A stretch of DNA of 64,000 bases, from positions 1 through 64,000 of the forward strand of contig NZ_JAHXRL010000004.1 of assembly GCF_019392245.1 (NCBI RefSeq). Direction: 5' to 3'. This DNA is from Sulfitobacter sp. CW3 (lineage in GTDB: Bacteria; Pseudomonadota; Alphaproteobacteria; Rhodobacterales; Rhodobacteraceae). Both the position numbers and the translations under genes were made by a program. Below, piece after piece: positions 50,164-59,266 of the stretch (its first letter is position 1; each line of letters opens with the position of its first letter). The notes under the pieces are model-generated. The model saw nothing but the letters and a program-made list of their open reading frames with translations. It did not search any database and had not been told where the DNA came from.

Positions 50164-51156
50164 ATGTATGCACAGATGATCAAATCCACCGGCGAAGGTG
50201 TCAAATCTCTGGACGAGATGGATCCGCAAGAGCGCGCCTTTCAGGAACGGATTAATGCAGGCGGCAAGATTGAACCGAAAGACTGGATGCCGGACGGGTA
50301 TCGCAAGAACCTGATCCGGCAGATCGGCCAACATGCCCACTCTGAAATCGTCGGCCAGCTGCCCGAGGGCAACTGGATCACCCGCGCGCCCACGCTGGAA
50401 CGCAAAGCGATCCTGCTGGCCAAAGTGCAGGACGAGGCAGGCCATGGTCTGTATCTTTATTGTGCCGCCGAAACATTGGGCGTTACCCGCGACCAACTGA
50501 CCCGCGACTTGCTGTCGGGCAAGATGAAGTATTCGTCGATCTTCAATTATCCGACCCTAACATGGGCGGATATGGGTGCCGTGGGCTGGTTGGTTGACGG
50601 TGCCGCGATCATGAATCAGGTGCCATTGCAGCGCACATCCTACGGGCCATATGCCCGCGCCATGGTGCGCATCTGTAAAGAGGAATCATTCCACCAGCGC
50701 CAAGGCTACGACATCATGATGAAGATGGCCAAAGGCACAGAGGCGCAGAAAAAGATGGCGCAGGACGCGCTGAACCGCTTCTGGGGGCCCGCATTGATGA
50801 TGTTCGGCCCGTCTGATGAAAACTCGGTCCATTCGGCGCAATCCATGGCGTGGAAGATCAAGATGAACAGCAATGACGAACTGCGTCAGAAGTTCGTCGA
50901 TGAATGCGTTCCGCAGGCTGAATATCTGGGCCTGACCGTCCCCGACCCCGAACTGAAATGGAACGAGGAACGCGGACATTACGATTTCACACAGCCCGAT
51001 TGGGATGAATTCTTTGACGTTTTGCGCGGCAATGGCCCGTGCAACACCGAACGGCTCGAAGCGCGCAACAAGGCGTGGGATGATGGTGCTTGGGTGCGCG
51101 ATGGGCTGATGGCCCACGCCGCGAAAAAGCGCGCAGCGAAACTGGCAGCGGAGTAA
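50164..51156 (+). CDS. paaA: 1,2-phenylacetyl-CoA epoxidase catalytic subunit PaaA
   Basis: A 330-residue diiron subunit of the PaaABCE monooxygenase, which epoxidises the ring of phenylacetyl-CoA using O2. Diiron ligand regions are [20 protein letters not shown] and [18 protein letters not shown] (the two ExxH pairs). The start [20 protein letters not shown] and AAGGA upstream fit the family. Length is normal. paaB follows after 6 bp. Confidence 0.97.
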   Translation: MYAQMIKSTGEGVKSLDEMDPQERAFQERINAGGKIEPKDWMPDGYRKNLIRQIGQHAHSEIVGQLPEGNWITRAPTLERKAILLAKVQDEAGHGLYLYCAAETLGVTRDQLTRDLLSGKMKYSSIFNYPTLTWADMGAVGWLVDGAAIMNQVPLQRTSYGPYARAMVRICKEESFHQRQGYDIMMKMAKGTEAQKKMAQDALNRFWGPALMMFGPSDENSVHSAQSMAWKIKMNSNDELRQKFVDECVPQAEYLGLTVPDPELKWNEERGHYDFTQPDWDEFFDVLRGNGPCNTERLEARNKAWDDGAWVRDGLMAHAAKKRAAKLAAE

Positions 51157-51162
51157 TTTGAC

Positions 51163-51456
51163 ATGACCAACGCAACACAAGAATGGCCCCTGTTCGAGAT
51201 TTTCATTCGCGGTCAGCACGGGTTAAGCCACCGCCACGTCGGATCACTGCACGCACCTGACGCCGAAATGGCGATCAAAAACGCCCGCGATGTGTACACC
51301 CGCCGCAACGAAGGCGTCAGCATCTGGGTCGTCCAAGCCTCTGACATCGCCGCATCCTCGCCCGAGGAAAAAGGGTCGCTTTACGAGCCTGCCAATGACA
51401 AGGTTTATCGCCACCCGACTTTCTTTGATATCCCTGACGAAGTGGGTGCAATGTGA
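51163..51456 (+). CDS. paaB: 1,2-phenylacetyl-CoA epoxidase subunit PaaB
   Basis: A 97-residue structural subunit. Signature segments are WPLFEIFIRGQHGLSHRHVG, LHAPDAEMAIKNARDVYTRR and VSIWVVQASDI. PaaB bridges the PaaAC heterodimers in the complex. The stop overlaps the GTG start of paaC as GTGA (51453-51456). Confidence 0.97.
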   Translation: MTNATQEWPLFEIFIRGQHGLSHRHVGSLHAPDAEMAIKNARDVYTRRNEGVSIWVVQASDIAASSPEEKGSLYEPANDKVYRHPTFFDIPDEVGAM

Positions 51457-52208
51457 GCGACCACCTCTTTGAATACCTGTGCCGCATGGGCGACAACACT
51501 TTGGTGCTGGGCCATCGCGTGTCGGAATGGTGCGGCCACGCGCCCGTGCTTGAGGAAGACATCGCGCTGGCCAATACGGCGCTTGATCTGATCGGGCAAA
51601 CAACCCTGTGGCTGGATCTGGCCGGAGAGGTTGAGGGCGCAGGCCGCAACGCCGACAAGCTGGCGTTTCACCGCGACGTTTGGGATTTCCGCAATCTGTT
51701 GCTGGTCGAACAGCCCAACGGGGATTTCGGCCAAACGATGATGCGGCAGTTTCTGTTTGATGCGTGGCACCTGTTGCAGCTCAAGGCGCTGATGGGCAGC
51801 AGCAATGCACAGGTCGCCGCCATTGCTGAAAAATCCTCGAAAGAGGTGACCTATCATCTGGAACGCGCCACCGACACGGTGATTGGTCTGGGCGACGGAA
51901 CCGAGGAAAGCCACAACCGGATGCAGGCCGCATTGGATAAATTGTGGCCCTATGTCGGGGAAATGTTCGTATCCGATGATGTGGATGCCGCAATGTTTGA
52001 TGCGGGTATTGCGCCCGATCCTGCATCCCTGCGCCCGGCCTATGATGCCCTGCTGGACGACGTTTTCGCCGCCGCCACGCTGGTCAGGCCGCAGGATGAT
52101 TTTGGCCACAAGGGTGGTAAATCAGGCAAGCGGCATTCCGAACATCTGGGTCATATGCTGGCGCAAATGCAATGGCTGCAACGTGCCTATCCGGATGCCA
52201 CATGGTAG
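51453..52208 (+). CDS. paaC: 1,2-phenylacetyl-CoA epoxidase structural subunit PaaC
   Basis: A 251-residue ferritin-like protein related to PaaA but lacking a full diiron site; it forms a heterodimer with PaaA. Family segments are MGDNTLVLGHRVSEWCGHAP, EEDIALANTALDLIGQ, RNLLLVEQPNGDFGQTMMRQ and EVTYHLERATDTVIGLGDGT. The start is GTG 51453, overlapping paaB. The stop overlaps the paaD start by 7 bp. Confidence 0.96.
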   Translation: MSDHLFEYLCRMGDNTLVLGHRVSEWCGHAPVLEEDIALANTALDLIGQTTLWLDLAGEVEGAGRNADKLAFHRDVWDFRNLLLVEQPNGDFGQTMMRQFLFDAWHLLQLKALMGSSNAQVAAIAEKSSKEVTYHLERATDTVIGLGDGTEESHNRMQAALDKLWPYVGEMFVSDDVDAAMFDAGIAPDPASLRPAYDALLDDVFAAATLVRPQDDFGHKGGKSGKRHSEHLGHMLAQMQWLQRAYPDATW

Positions 52209-52669
52209 CCGAAAGACCCACGTTAGAGACTATTTGGAGCTGGTTAGACACTGTGCCAGACCCTGAAATCCCTGTCATATCCCTGACCGATCTGGGAATC
52301 ATCCGCGATGTACAATGGCAGGATGATACGCTTGAGGTGACGGTAACGCCCACCTATTCCGGCTGCCCCGCCACGACCATCATCAACCTTGATATCGAAA
52401 CTGCGCTGCGCGGGCATGGGATCGAAAAACTCGCTCTAAAGCGGCAACTTTCGCCTGCTTGGACGTCGGATTGGATGACGGATAGCGGCCGCGCCAAGCT
52501 TGAAGGCTACGGGATCGCCCCGCCCCAACCCGCAGGTGGCCCACAACACTGCCCCCGCTGCAAATCCACGCATGTGGAAAAGATCAGCCAGTTCGGATCG
52601 ACCCCCTGCAAGGCGCAATGGCGCTGCACCGACTGTCTGGAACCCTTCGATTATTTTAAGTGTATCTGA
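52202..52669 (+). CDS. paaD: PaaD, phenylacetyl-CoA epoxidase maturation protein
   Basis: A 155-residue SUF-associated (DUF59/MIP18-type) protein. The N-terminal domain has VPDPEIPVISLTDLGIIRDV and PTYSGCPATTIINLDI. The C-terminal zinc-ribbon-like part has four cysteines in HCPRCKSTHVEK and WRCTDCLEPFDYFKC. PaaD is not part of the active epoxidase but is thought to help install its iron-sulfur or diiron centres. ATG 52202 is inside the paaC end; the upstream part of the open frame is in paaC. Confidence 0.95.
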   Translation: MVAERPTLETIWSWLDTVPDPEIPVISLTDLGIIRDVQWQDDTLEVTVTPTYSGCPATTIINLDIETALRGHGIEKLALKRQLSPAWTSDWMTDSGRAKLEGYGIAPPQPAGGPQHCPRCKSTHVEKISQFGSTPCKAQWRCTDCLEPFDYFKCI

Positions 52670-52672
52670 CCT

Positions 52673-53737
52673 ATGGCCCAATTTCTCCCCTTATTAGTGA
52701 CTGATATTCACCACACGATCCGCGATGCTGTGGTGCTGACGCTCAAGCCCGAGGACGCCGATGCCTTTGCGTTCACCCAAGGCCAATATCTGACGTTCAA
52801 GCAGGATTTCGACGGCACCGAACTGCGTCGCAACTATTCGATCTGTGCGGGGTTGGACGATGGTGTGTTGCAGGTCGGGATCAAGCGCGTAGATGGCGGG
52901 GCGTTTTCGACCTTTGCCAATGAAACCCTCAAGGTCGGCGATACGCTGCACGCGATGCCGCCACAGGGCAAGTTCTTCACGGAATTAGAGCCTAATACAG
53001 CCAAAAACTACCTTGGCTTTGCGGGCGGGTCGGGGATCACGCCGGTGCTGTCGATCCTGAAAACCGTGCTGAAACGCGAGCCGCAGTCAACCTTTACGCT
53101 GGTCTATGCCAACCGCGCTGTGAACACGATTATGTTTCGTGAAGAAATCGAAGACCTCAAGAACCGCTTTATGGGGCGGTTGAGTGTGATCCATATGCTG
53201 GAATCCGGCCAGGATATCGACCTGTTCACAGGCCGCATTGACCAAGCCAAATGCGATGCCCTGTTCGAAACATGGATCGATATCAAAAACATCGACACCG
53301 CGTTTATCTGCGGGCCGGAACCGATGATGCTGGCCATTGCAGAAGCGCTAAAAACCCACGGATTAGAGCCTGATCAAATCAAGTTCGAGCTGTTCAGCGA
53401 AAGCCAGCAAGGGCGTCTGGCCAAGCAGGAAATGGCCAAGCGCAGCGAAGATCAAGCACTGACCCAAGTGACCGTAACCATCGACGGGGCCGCCCACAGT
53501 TTCACCATGACCAAAGGCCAGTCCGTGCTTGAAGCTGCGTTGGAAAACAACCTTGATGCGCCGTTTGCCTGCAAGGCGGGTGTCTGTTCGACCTGCATGT
53601 GCAAGGTCACCGAGGGCGAGGTCGAGATGTTGTCGAACCACGCTTTGGAGGACTACGAGGTTGAACGCGGCTATCGGTTAAGCTGCCAGAGCTACCCGAT
53701 CAGCGACAAACTTTCCATCGACTACGACCATCACTAA
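52673..53737 (+). CDS. paaE: 1,2-phenylacetyl-CoA epoxidase reductase PaaE
   Basis: A 354-residue class IA-like reductase that passes electrons from NADPH to the PaaAC diiron centre. The order is an FAD-binding domain (RRNYSICAG at about 51-59), an NAD(P) domain (LGFAGGSGITPVLSIL, FICGPEPMM) and a C-terminal plant-type [2Fe-2S] ferredoxin (CKAGVCSTCMCKV and LSCQSYP). It starts 3 bp after paaD and ends 10 bp before paaZ. This gene is called paaK in some schemes. Confidence 0.96.
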   Translation: MAQFLPLLVTDIHHTIRDAVVLTLKPEDADAFAFTQGQYLTFKQDFDGTELRRNYSICAGLDDGVLQVGIKRVDGGAFSTFANETLKVGDTLHAMPPQGKFFTELEPNTAKNYLGFAGGSGITPVLSILKTVLKREPQSTFTLVYANRAVNTIMFREEIEDLKNRFMGRLSVIHMLESGQDIDLFTGRIDQAKCDALFETWIDIKNIDTAFICGPEPMMLAIAEALKTHGLEPDQIKFELFSESQQGRLAKQEMAKRSEDQALTQVTVTIDGAAHSFTMTKGQSVLEAALENNLDAPFACKAGVCSTCMCKVTEGEVEMLSNHALEDYEVERGYRLSCQSYPISDKLSIDYDHH

Positions 53738-53747
53738 GGAACACATT

Positions 53748-55772
53748 ATGCGCGATATTCAAAGCTTTGCCGCCGGTCAGTGGATCAATCCGGGGGCCGG
53801 TTCGCGCAGTATCGCAAGCGCCATTACCGGCGATGTGATCGCGCAGGCGGGCAATGACGCTTTGGATATTCAGGCCATGCTCGCCTACGCCCATGACGTT
53901 GGCGGCCCAGCGCTGCGCAAACTGACGTTTCATGACCGTGCCAAGATGCTCAAGGCGCTTGCCGGTTACCTAAAAGACCATAGACAGAGCCTATATGACC
54001 TGAGTTTCGACACCGGTGGCACCCAATCGGATCACATGATCGATGTGGATGGCGGTATCGGCACCATGCAGGTTTACGCCGCCAAGGGTCGCCGCGAGAT
54101 GCCGGACGATCAGGTGTTTCTGGATGGTCCGCCCGAACAATTGGGCCGCTCGGGTCAGTTTATGGGGCGCCATATTTGCACACCGTTGCAAGGCGTCGCC
54201 GTACATATCAATGCGTTTAACTTTCCCGTCTGGGGCATGCTGGAGAAGCTGGCCCCGACCCTGCTGGCCGGCGTTCCTGCCATCGTGAAACCCGCGACCG
54301 CGACCTGCTATGTGACCGAGGCGTGTTTTCGCCTGATGATCCAGTCCGGCATCCTGCCCGATGGCGCGATCCAGCTGGTGACCGGCGGATTGGGTGATAT
54401 GCTGGATCATCTGGATTGTCAGGACGTTGTCAGCTTTACCGGATCAGCCGAAACCGCCAATAAACTGCGCAGCAATCCGGCACTGTTGGAACGGTCGGTC
54501 AGGTTCGCATCCGAGCAGGACAGCCTGAATGCGTCCGTGTTAGGGTCTGATGCGGCCCCCGGAACGCCCGAATTTGATCTGTTCGTGAAAGAAGTCCAGC
54601 GCGAGATGACCGCGAAAGCAGGTCAGAAATGTACCGCAATTCGCAGGATCATGGTGCCGGAGGCCCATGTCGATGCAGCAATCGCCGCGATTTCTGCACG
54701 GCTGGCCAAGGTCACCATCGGTGATCCGCGGTTGGAAACCACGAAAATGGGCGCGTTAGTCTCACAATCGCAACGCCGCGATGTGCTGGAAAAGGCCGCA
54801 CTTATCGGGGCGGAGGCAGAGCGTGTCTTTGGTGACCCTGAAAACTTTGCAGTTGATGGGGCCGACCGCGAAAAAGGGGCCTTCGTCCCGCCAATGCTGT
54901 TCCATTGCGCCGATCCTGACACTGCGGTCCGCGTTCACGATACCGAGGCGTTTGGCCCCGTCTCGACCATCATGCCCTACCGCGACACCGCCCATGCAAT
55001 CGAATTGCTGAACAAGGGCAACGGATCATTGGTTGCCTCGATCATCACCAGCGACGGAGACATCGCGCGGCAGATGGCGATGGGTGCGGGCGCGTTCCAC
55101 GGGCGGCTCTATTTCAACAACCGCACATCCATGGCCGAAGCGACAGGCCACGGTGCCCCCCTGCCCCATATGGTGCATGGCGGACCGGGCCGCGCGGGCG
55201 GTGGCGAAGAATTGGGCGGCATTCGCGGCGTCATGCATTACATGCAGCGCACCGCCATTCAGGGCAGCCCCGACATTCTGACCGCCATCGGCAAACAATG
55301 GGTGCCGGGCGCTGCCGAGATATCCGACCGCGATCACCCGTTTACGCGGGTCTTTGGCGATCTTGATCTGGGCGAGACGTTCAATTCCGCCAACCGGACC
55401 ATCACGCTGGACGATATCGAAACCTTTGCGCATTTCACTGGCGATACGTTTTATGCCCACATGGACGAAGACGCCGCCAAGGCAAACCCGTTCTTCCCCG
55501 GTCGTGTTGCCCATGGCTATCTGTTGCTAAGCTTTGCCGCGGGCCTGTTCGTGCAACCCGATCCCGGCCCGGTATTGGCGAACACCGGATTGGACAACCT
55601 GCGGTTCATGGCCCCTGTTCAGGCGGGCGACAGCATCAAGGTACGGCTTAGCGTCAAGGCAAAGACCCCTCGTAATGATGAATACGGTGAGGTACGCTGG
55701 CACGTGACCCTGACCAATCAGGATGATGCCGCTGTGGCCGAATATGAACTGCTGACGATGAATGCTTACTGA
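53748..55772 (+). CDS. paaZ: PaaZ, oxepin-CoA hydrolase / 3-oxo-5,6-dehydrosuberyl-CoA semialdehyde dehydrogenase
   Basis: A 674-residue bifunctional enzyme. An aldehyde dehydrogenase domain (about 1-520) has the nucleophile Cys in KAGQKCTAIRRI and VSFTGSAETANKLR. A C-terminal MaoC-type hydratase domain (about 530-674) has GDTFYAHMDEDAAKANPFFPGRVAHGYL in two adjoining parts. The hydratase domain opens the oxepin ring and the dehydrogenase oxidises the resulting aldehyde. AAGGAACA precedes the ATG. Its last codons overlap the paaX start by 11 bp. Confidence 0.96.
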   Translation: MRDIQSFAAGQWINPGAGSRSIASAITGDVIAQAGNDALDIQAMLAYAHDVGGPALRKLTFHDRAKMLKALAGYLKDHRQSLYDLSFDTGGTQSDHMIDVDGGIGTMQVYAAKGRREMPDDQVFLDGPPEQLGRSGQFMGRHICTPLQGVAVHINAFNFPVWGMLEKLAPTLLAGVPAIVKPATATCYVTEACFRLMIQSGILPDGAIQLVTGGLGDMLDHLDCQDVVSFTGSAETANKLRSNPALLERSVRFASEQDSLNASVLGSDAAPGTPEFDLFVKEVQREMTAKAGQKCTAIRRIMVPEAHVDAAIAAISARLAKVTIGDPRLETTKMGALVSQSQRRDVLEKAALIGAEAERVFGDPENFAVDGADREKGAFVPPMLFHCADPDTAVRVHDTEAFGPVSTIMPYRDTAHAIELLNKGNGSLVASIITSDGDIARQMAMGAGAFHGRLYFNNRTSMAEATGHGAPLPHMVHGGPGRAGGGEELGGIRGVMHYMQRTAIQGSPDILTAIGKQWVPGAAEISDRDHPFTRVFGDLDLGETFNSANRTITLDDIETFAHFTGDTFYAHMDEDAAKANPFFPGRVAHGYLLLSFAAGLFVQPDPGPVLANTGLDNLRFMAPVQAGDSIKVRLSVKAKTPRNDEYGEVRWHVTLTNQDDAAVAEYELLTMNAY

Positions 55773-56532
55773 TGACTTCGCCCATGCGACCTCTGCGCTG
55801 AAAAAACTTGGCGGTCAGCGGGTCTGGTCCCTGATGATCAGCCTGTTCGGTGATCTTGCGCGACGCGAGGGCGATGTGATCGACGGGCCTGTGTTATCTG
55901 CCATCATGGCCGCGATGGATGTACGGCCCGAGGCCGCCCGCGTTGCACTGCACCGCCTGCGCAAAGACAACTGGATCGCATCGGTAAAGCAAGGGCGCAT
56001 CAGCCTGCACAGCCTGACCCCCGATGGTCGCGCCCAAGCCGATGATGCAAGCGCGCGCATCTACACGCCCCCGAATGATTTGCACCCAAACTGGCAAATG
56101 CTGTTGCTGAAATCCGCAGATATCGACGGCCTTGATCTCGAGGGGTTCACCCAAGTCGAGCCCCGTGTCTTTGTCGGCCCGGCGAATATCGCGCCGCCGA
56201 AAGATGCCTATGTGACAGCCGGTAGGGACGCCGCTGATTGGCTGCAGGCCGAGTTAGAGCCGCAAACCCTAGCCGAAGGGTACAGCCAGTTGCACGCGGC
56301 ATTGGCCCATGCAGCACAGAACCTCCCCGCCCAAGATGCGTTGACCCCGCTTGAAATCGCGACGCTGCGCTGTTTGATCGTGCATAACTGGCGGCGGCTG
56401 GCGCTCAAGCATCCGGCACTGCCAAAACCGTTGATCAGGGACGATTGGGTCGGGTTGAAAGCCCATATTCTGGTCGCTGATCTGCTGGCGCGCTATCCGC
56501 GGCCTGACCCAACACTGATTGCCACCGCTTAA
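55762..56532 (+). CDS. paaX: PaaX-family transcriptional repressor
   Basis: A 256-residue regulator with an N-terminal winged-helix domain (VWSLMISLFGDLARREGDVI, AARVALHRLRKDNWIASVKQGR) and the PaaX C-terminal domain (LRCLIVHNWRRLALKHPALP). PaaX repressors respond to phenylacetyl-CoA and control paa genes. Here it is the last gene of the operon it probably regulates, overlapping paaZ by 11 bp, so repression would be autoregulatory. Its target is likely the palindrome at the paa promoter, but the site does not obviously match the E. coli PaaX operator. Confidence 0.93.
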   Translation: MLTDDFAHATSALKKLGGQRVWSLMISLFGDLARREGDVIDGPVLSAIMAAMDVRPEAARVALHRLRKDNWIASVKQGRISLHSLTPDGRAQADDASARIYTPPNDLHPNWQMLLLKSADIDGLDLEGFTQVEPRVFVGPANIAPPKDAYVTAGRDAADWLQAELEPQTLAEGYSQLHAALAHAAQNLPAQDALTPLEIATLRCLIVHNWRRLALKHPALPKPLIRDDWVGLKAHILVADLLARYPRPDPTLIATA

Positions 56533-56587
56533 CCTTTGCCCAAAAGCGGTGCTTTCCCAAAGCGCGCGAGGGCGATATAGGGAAGGC

Positions 56588-57202
56588 ATGACACATAAAG
56601 TTCACCAAAACGACCTGCCAGACGGCCTTGATCTGGGTGCAATCGTCGCGATTGATTGCGAGACTATGGGCCTGCATCCGCACCGTGACCGGCTGTGCGT
56701 TGTGCAGCTTTCTGGCGATGATGGCCGCGCGCATCTGGTTCAGATCGCCAAGGACCAGACCACCGCGCCCAATCTATGCGCGCTGCTGGAAAATCCTGAT
56801 GTGCTCAAGCTGTTTCACTTTGGCCGTTTCGACATTGCCGCGATGCTGAACCGGTTCGGGGCCAAGGCCGCACCCGTCTATTGTACCAAGATCGCCAGCC
56901 GCCTTGTGCGCACCTATACGGACCGTCACGGGCTGGCAAAGCTGTGCCAGGAATTGCTAAGCGTCGATATTTCCAAGCAGCAGCAATCCAGCGATTGGGG
57001 CGCGGCAAAGCTGACCAAAGCGCAAATTGATTATGCCGCGTCAGATGTTTTGCACCTGCACAAGCTGCGCGATGCGTTGAACGTGATGCTCTTGCGCGAA
57101 GATCGCATGGACATCGCGCAAGCGTGTTTTGATTTTCTTCCCACCCGTGCCCAACTAGATCTGGCAGGCTGGCCCGACACGGATATTTTTGCACACGTAT
57201 GA
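56588..57202 (+). CDS. RNase D-like 3'-5' exonuclease (short form)
   Basis: A 204-residue DnaQ-fold DEDD exonuclease with Exo I AIDCETMGL, an Exo II region near FHFGRFDIAAML and Exo III YAASDVLHLHKLRDAL. It lacks the HRDC domains of full-length RNase D, and this single-domain form is common in alphaproteobacteria. It probably trims RNA 3' ends; DNA activity cannot be excluded. ATG 56588 is preceded by GGAAGG; the open frame to 56519 overlaps paaX. Its stop overlaps the kdsD start by 4 bp. Confidence 0.9.
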   Translation: MTHKVHQNDLPDGLDLGAIVAIDCETMGLHPHRDRLCVVQLSGDDGRAHLVQIAKDQTTAPNLCALLENPDVLKLFHFGRFDIAAMLNRFGAKAAPVYCTKIASRLVRTYTDRHGLAKLCQELLSVDISKQQQSSDWGAAKLTKAQIDYAASDVLHLHKLRDALNVMLLREDRMDIAQACFDFLPTRAQLDLAGWPDTDIFAHV

Positions 57203-58161
57203 GCACCCCATTCCTAGATACTGCCCGGCGCGTTATCCGCACCGAGGCTGACGCGCTGGTGGCATTGGCTGACAGTCTGGATGATCGTTTTCGTCAGGCG
57301 ATTGACGTGTTGGTCGCCACCCGTGGCCGTGTGATCGTCACCGGCATTGGCAAATCCGGCCATATCGCCAAGAAGATCGCGGCGACCCTCGCCAGCACCG
57401 GCACGCCTGCGCAATTCGTCCACCCCGCCGAAGCAAGCCACGGCGATCTGGGCATGATCACCGGCGATGATGTGGTGTTGGCGATTTCGAATTCCGGCGA
57501 GGCCCCTGAACTGGCCAACCTGATCGCCTATTCGCGGCGCTTTTCCATTCCCTTGATCGGCATCACCAGCCGCGAGGGCAGCAGCCTTGGCGCGCAATGC
57601 GATGTGGTTTTGTTGCTGCCCCAACTGGCCGAGGCCTGCGGCACCGGCGTTGTGCCATCGACATCCACCACAATGACGCTGGCCATGGGCGATGCGGTTG
57701 CGATTGCACTGATGGAAAACCGGTCCTTTACGGCCGAACATTTCCGCGAATTCCACCCCGGCGGCAAATTGGGTGCGCGGCTAAGCCGTGTGGCCGATCT
57801 GATGCACAGCGGTGATGCCCTGCCAATGGTCAAAGACGATGCGCCGATGTCTGACGCGTTGATGATGATGAGCAGTAAATCATTCGGTGTGGTCATTGTG
57901 ACCGACGCCGCTGGCACCCTTGCCGGGATCATCACCAGCGGCGATTTGGGCCGTCATCTGGACGGTCTGATGTCCAAGACCACGCGCGACGTGATGACGA
58001 CAACGCCAGTGACAATCGCCCCCGATGCGCTGGCCGAAAAGGCGGTCGCCATTATGAACGCCCGCAAGATCACATGCCTGTTGGTCGTCGAACCCGATGG
58101 TAAAAACATCCCAGCCGGCCTGATCCACATTCACGACTGCCTGCGCGTCGGATTGGGTTAA
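57199..58161 (+). CDS. kdsD: Arabinose-5-phosphate isomerase (KdsD/KpsF family)
   Basis: A 320-residue enzyme interconverting ribulose-5-phosphate and arabinose-5-phosphate for Kdo synthesis. The N-terminal SIS domain (about 30-190) has VIVTGIGKSGHIAKKIAATL, HPAEASHGDLGMI and ISNSGEAPEL. Two CBS domains follow (about 205-320). ATG 57199 overlaps the exonuclease stop. It precedes lptC by 5 bp, so Kdo supply and LPS transport genes are cotranscribed. Confidence 0.95.
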   Translation: MSTPFLDTARRVIRTEADALVALADSLDDRFRQAIDVLVATRGRVIVTGIGKSGHIAKKIAATLASTGTPAQFVHPAEASHGDLGMITGDDVVLAISNSGEAPELANLIAYSRRFSIPLIGITSREGSSLGAQCDVVLLLPQLAEACGTGVVPSTSTTMTLAMGDAVAIALMENRSFTAEHFREFHPGGKLGARLSRVADLMHSGDALPMVKDDAPMSDALMMMSSKSFGVVIVTDAAGTLAGIITSGDLGRHLDGLMSKTTRDVMTTTPVTIAPDALAEKAVAIMNARKITCLLVVEPDGKNIPAGLIHIHDCLRVGLG

Positions 58162-58166
58162 CCACA

Positions 58167-58775
58167 GTGAAGGGTGACCGCTACACCAGAACAGTGTCCT
58201 GGCTAAAGGTGCTGTTCCCGCTCGCGGCCTTGGCGCTGCTGTCGACCTTGTTCTTGCTCTCGCGCGTCATTGACCCCGGCGAAGCGATCCCGTTCGCCGA
58301 AAAAGAGATCCAGGAGCGGCTGCGCGACCAACAGATAACGGCCCCCTTCTTTACCGGATCAACGGCGCAAGGGGACGAACTGACATTCTATGCCGATGTG
58401 CTGACCACACCCGAAGGCAAAATTGGCGCGAACAAAGCCGAAAACATCCGCGTGACCATTAAAACGGCGCAAGGTGGCACCTATCGGCTTCAGTCTGGCG
58501 AGGCCGAGATTGACCTGACCAGCAACAGTGCCCAATTAACCAATGACGTGGTGATCATGACGTCGAACGGATACCGCCTGACCAGCGATTTCATGACATC
58601 CGGCCTGTCGTCACTGGACATCGAATCCCCCGGGCGTGTGTACGGCACAGCCCCCGAAGGCACGCTCGAGGCCGGTTCGATGACCCTGTCACAAACAGAA
58701 AACGGCGGTGCCACCCAATTGTTTTTCACAAATCGGGTGAAGCTGATATATAAACCGAAACCTTTAATAGAGTAA
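58167..58775 (+). CDS. lptC: LPS export system protein LptC
   Basis: A 202-residue protein with an N-terminal membrane helix (LKVLFPLAALALLSTLFLL) and a periplasmic beta-jellyroll part (GANKAENIRVTIKTAQGGTY, SNSAQLTNDVVIMTSNGYRL), matching LptC/DUF1239. It links LptBFG in the inner membrane to LptA. The start is GTG 58167. It sits between kdsD and lptA with gaps of only 5 bp on both sides. Confidence 0.9.
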   Translation: MKGDRYTRTVSWLKVLFPLAALALLSTLFLLSRVIDPGEAIPFAEKEIQERLRDQQITAPFFTGSTAQGDELTFYADVLTTPEGKIGANKAENIRVTIKTAQGGTYRLQSGEAEIDLTSNSAQLTNDVVIMTSNGYRLTSDFMTSGLSSLDIESPGRVYGTAPEGTLEAGSMTLSQTENGGATQLFFTNRVKLIYKPKPLIE

Positions 58776-58780
58776 CCTGC

Positions 58781-59266
58781 GTGAAATATCTTCTGCTGCC
58801 GCTATTTTTGCTATTCACTGCCGTATCCGTGGCGGCCCAAGGGGCCAATGTCGCCTTTGGGACGATCCGTCAGGATACCGGCCTCCCGGTTGAGATCACA
58901 GCCGACGATCTGTCTGTCGATCAGACCACAGATACAGCGATTTTCTCCGGAAATGTATTGATCGGTCAGGGTGAAATGCGGCTCACGGCAGCGCGCGTTC
59001 TGGTCGTTTACCGTGCTGAATCCGAAGGTATTGCACGGCTTGAAGCGACAGGCGGCGTAACGTTGGTATCTGGCCCAGATGCCGCCGAATCGGATCGTGC
59101 GGATTACAATATCGACACCGGAACGATCGTCATGTCTGGTAATGTTTTACTGGTTCAGGGGCGCAACGCGCTTAGCTCTGACAAGATGAGCGTCAATCTG
59201 TCTGACGGCACGGCGCAAATGACGGGACGCGTTAAGACAGTCTTGCAAACGGGTACCAAAAACTGA
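58781..59266 (+). CDS. lptA: LPS transport periplasmic protein LptA
   Basis: A 161-residue exported protein (signal peptide about residues 1-20, KYLLLPLFLLFTAVSVAAQG) with the OstA-like repeated beta-strand motif: VEITADDLSVDQTTDTAIFS, VLIGQGEMRLTAARVLV and GNVLLVQGRNALSSDKMSV. It forms the periplasmic bridge for lipopolysaccharide. The start is GTG 58781. The stop and the lptB start share one base (TGATG at 59264-59268). Confidence 0.92.
   Translation: MKYLLLPLFLLFTAVSVAAQGANVAFGTIRQDTGLPVEITADDLSVDQTTDTAIFSGNVLIGQGEMRLTAARVLVVYRAESEGIARLEATGGVTLVSGPDAAESDRADYNIDTGTIVMSGNVLLVQGRNALSSDKMSVNLSDGTAQMTGRVKTVLQTGTKN

Noticed and set aside
53991-54410. Antisense open frames in paaZ and other GC-rich genes
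   Set aside because: These are shadow frames of strongly conserved genes with no independent coding signals.
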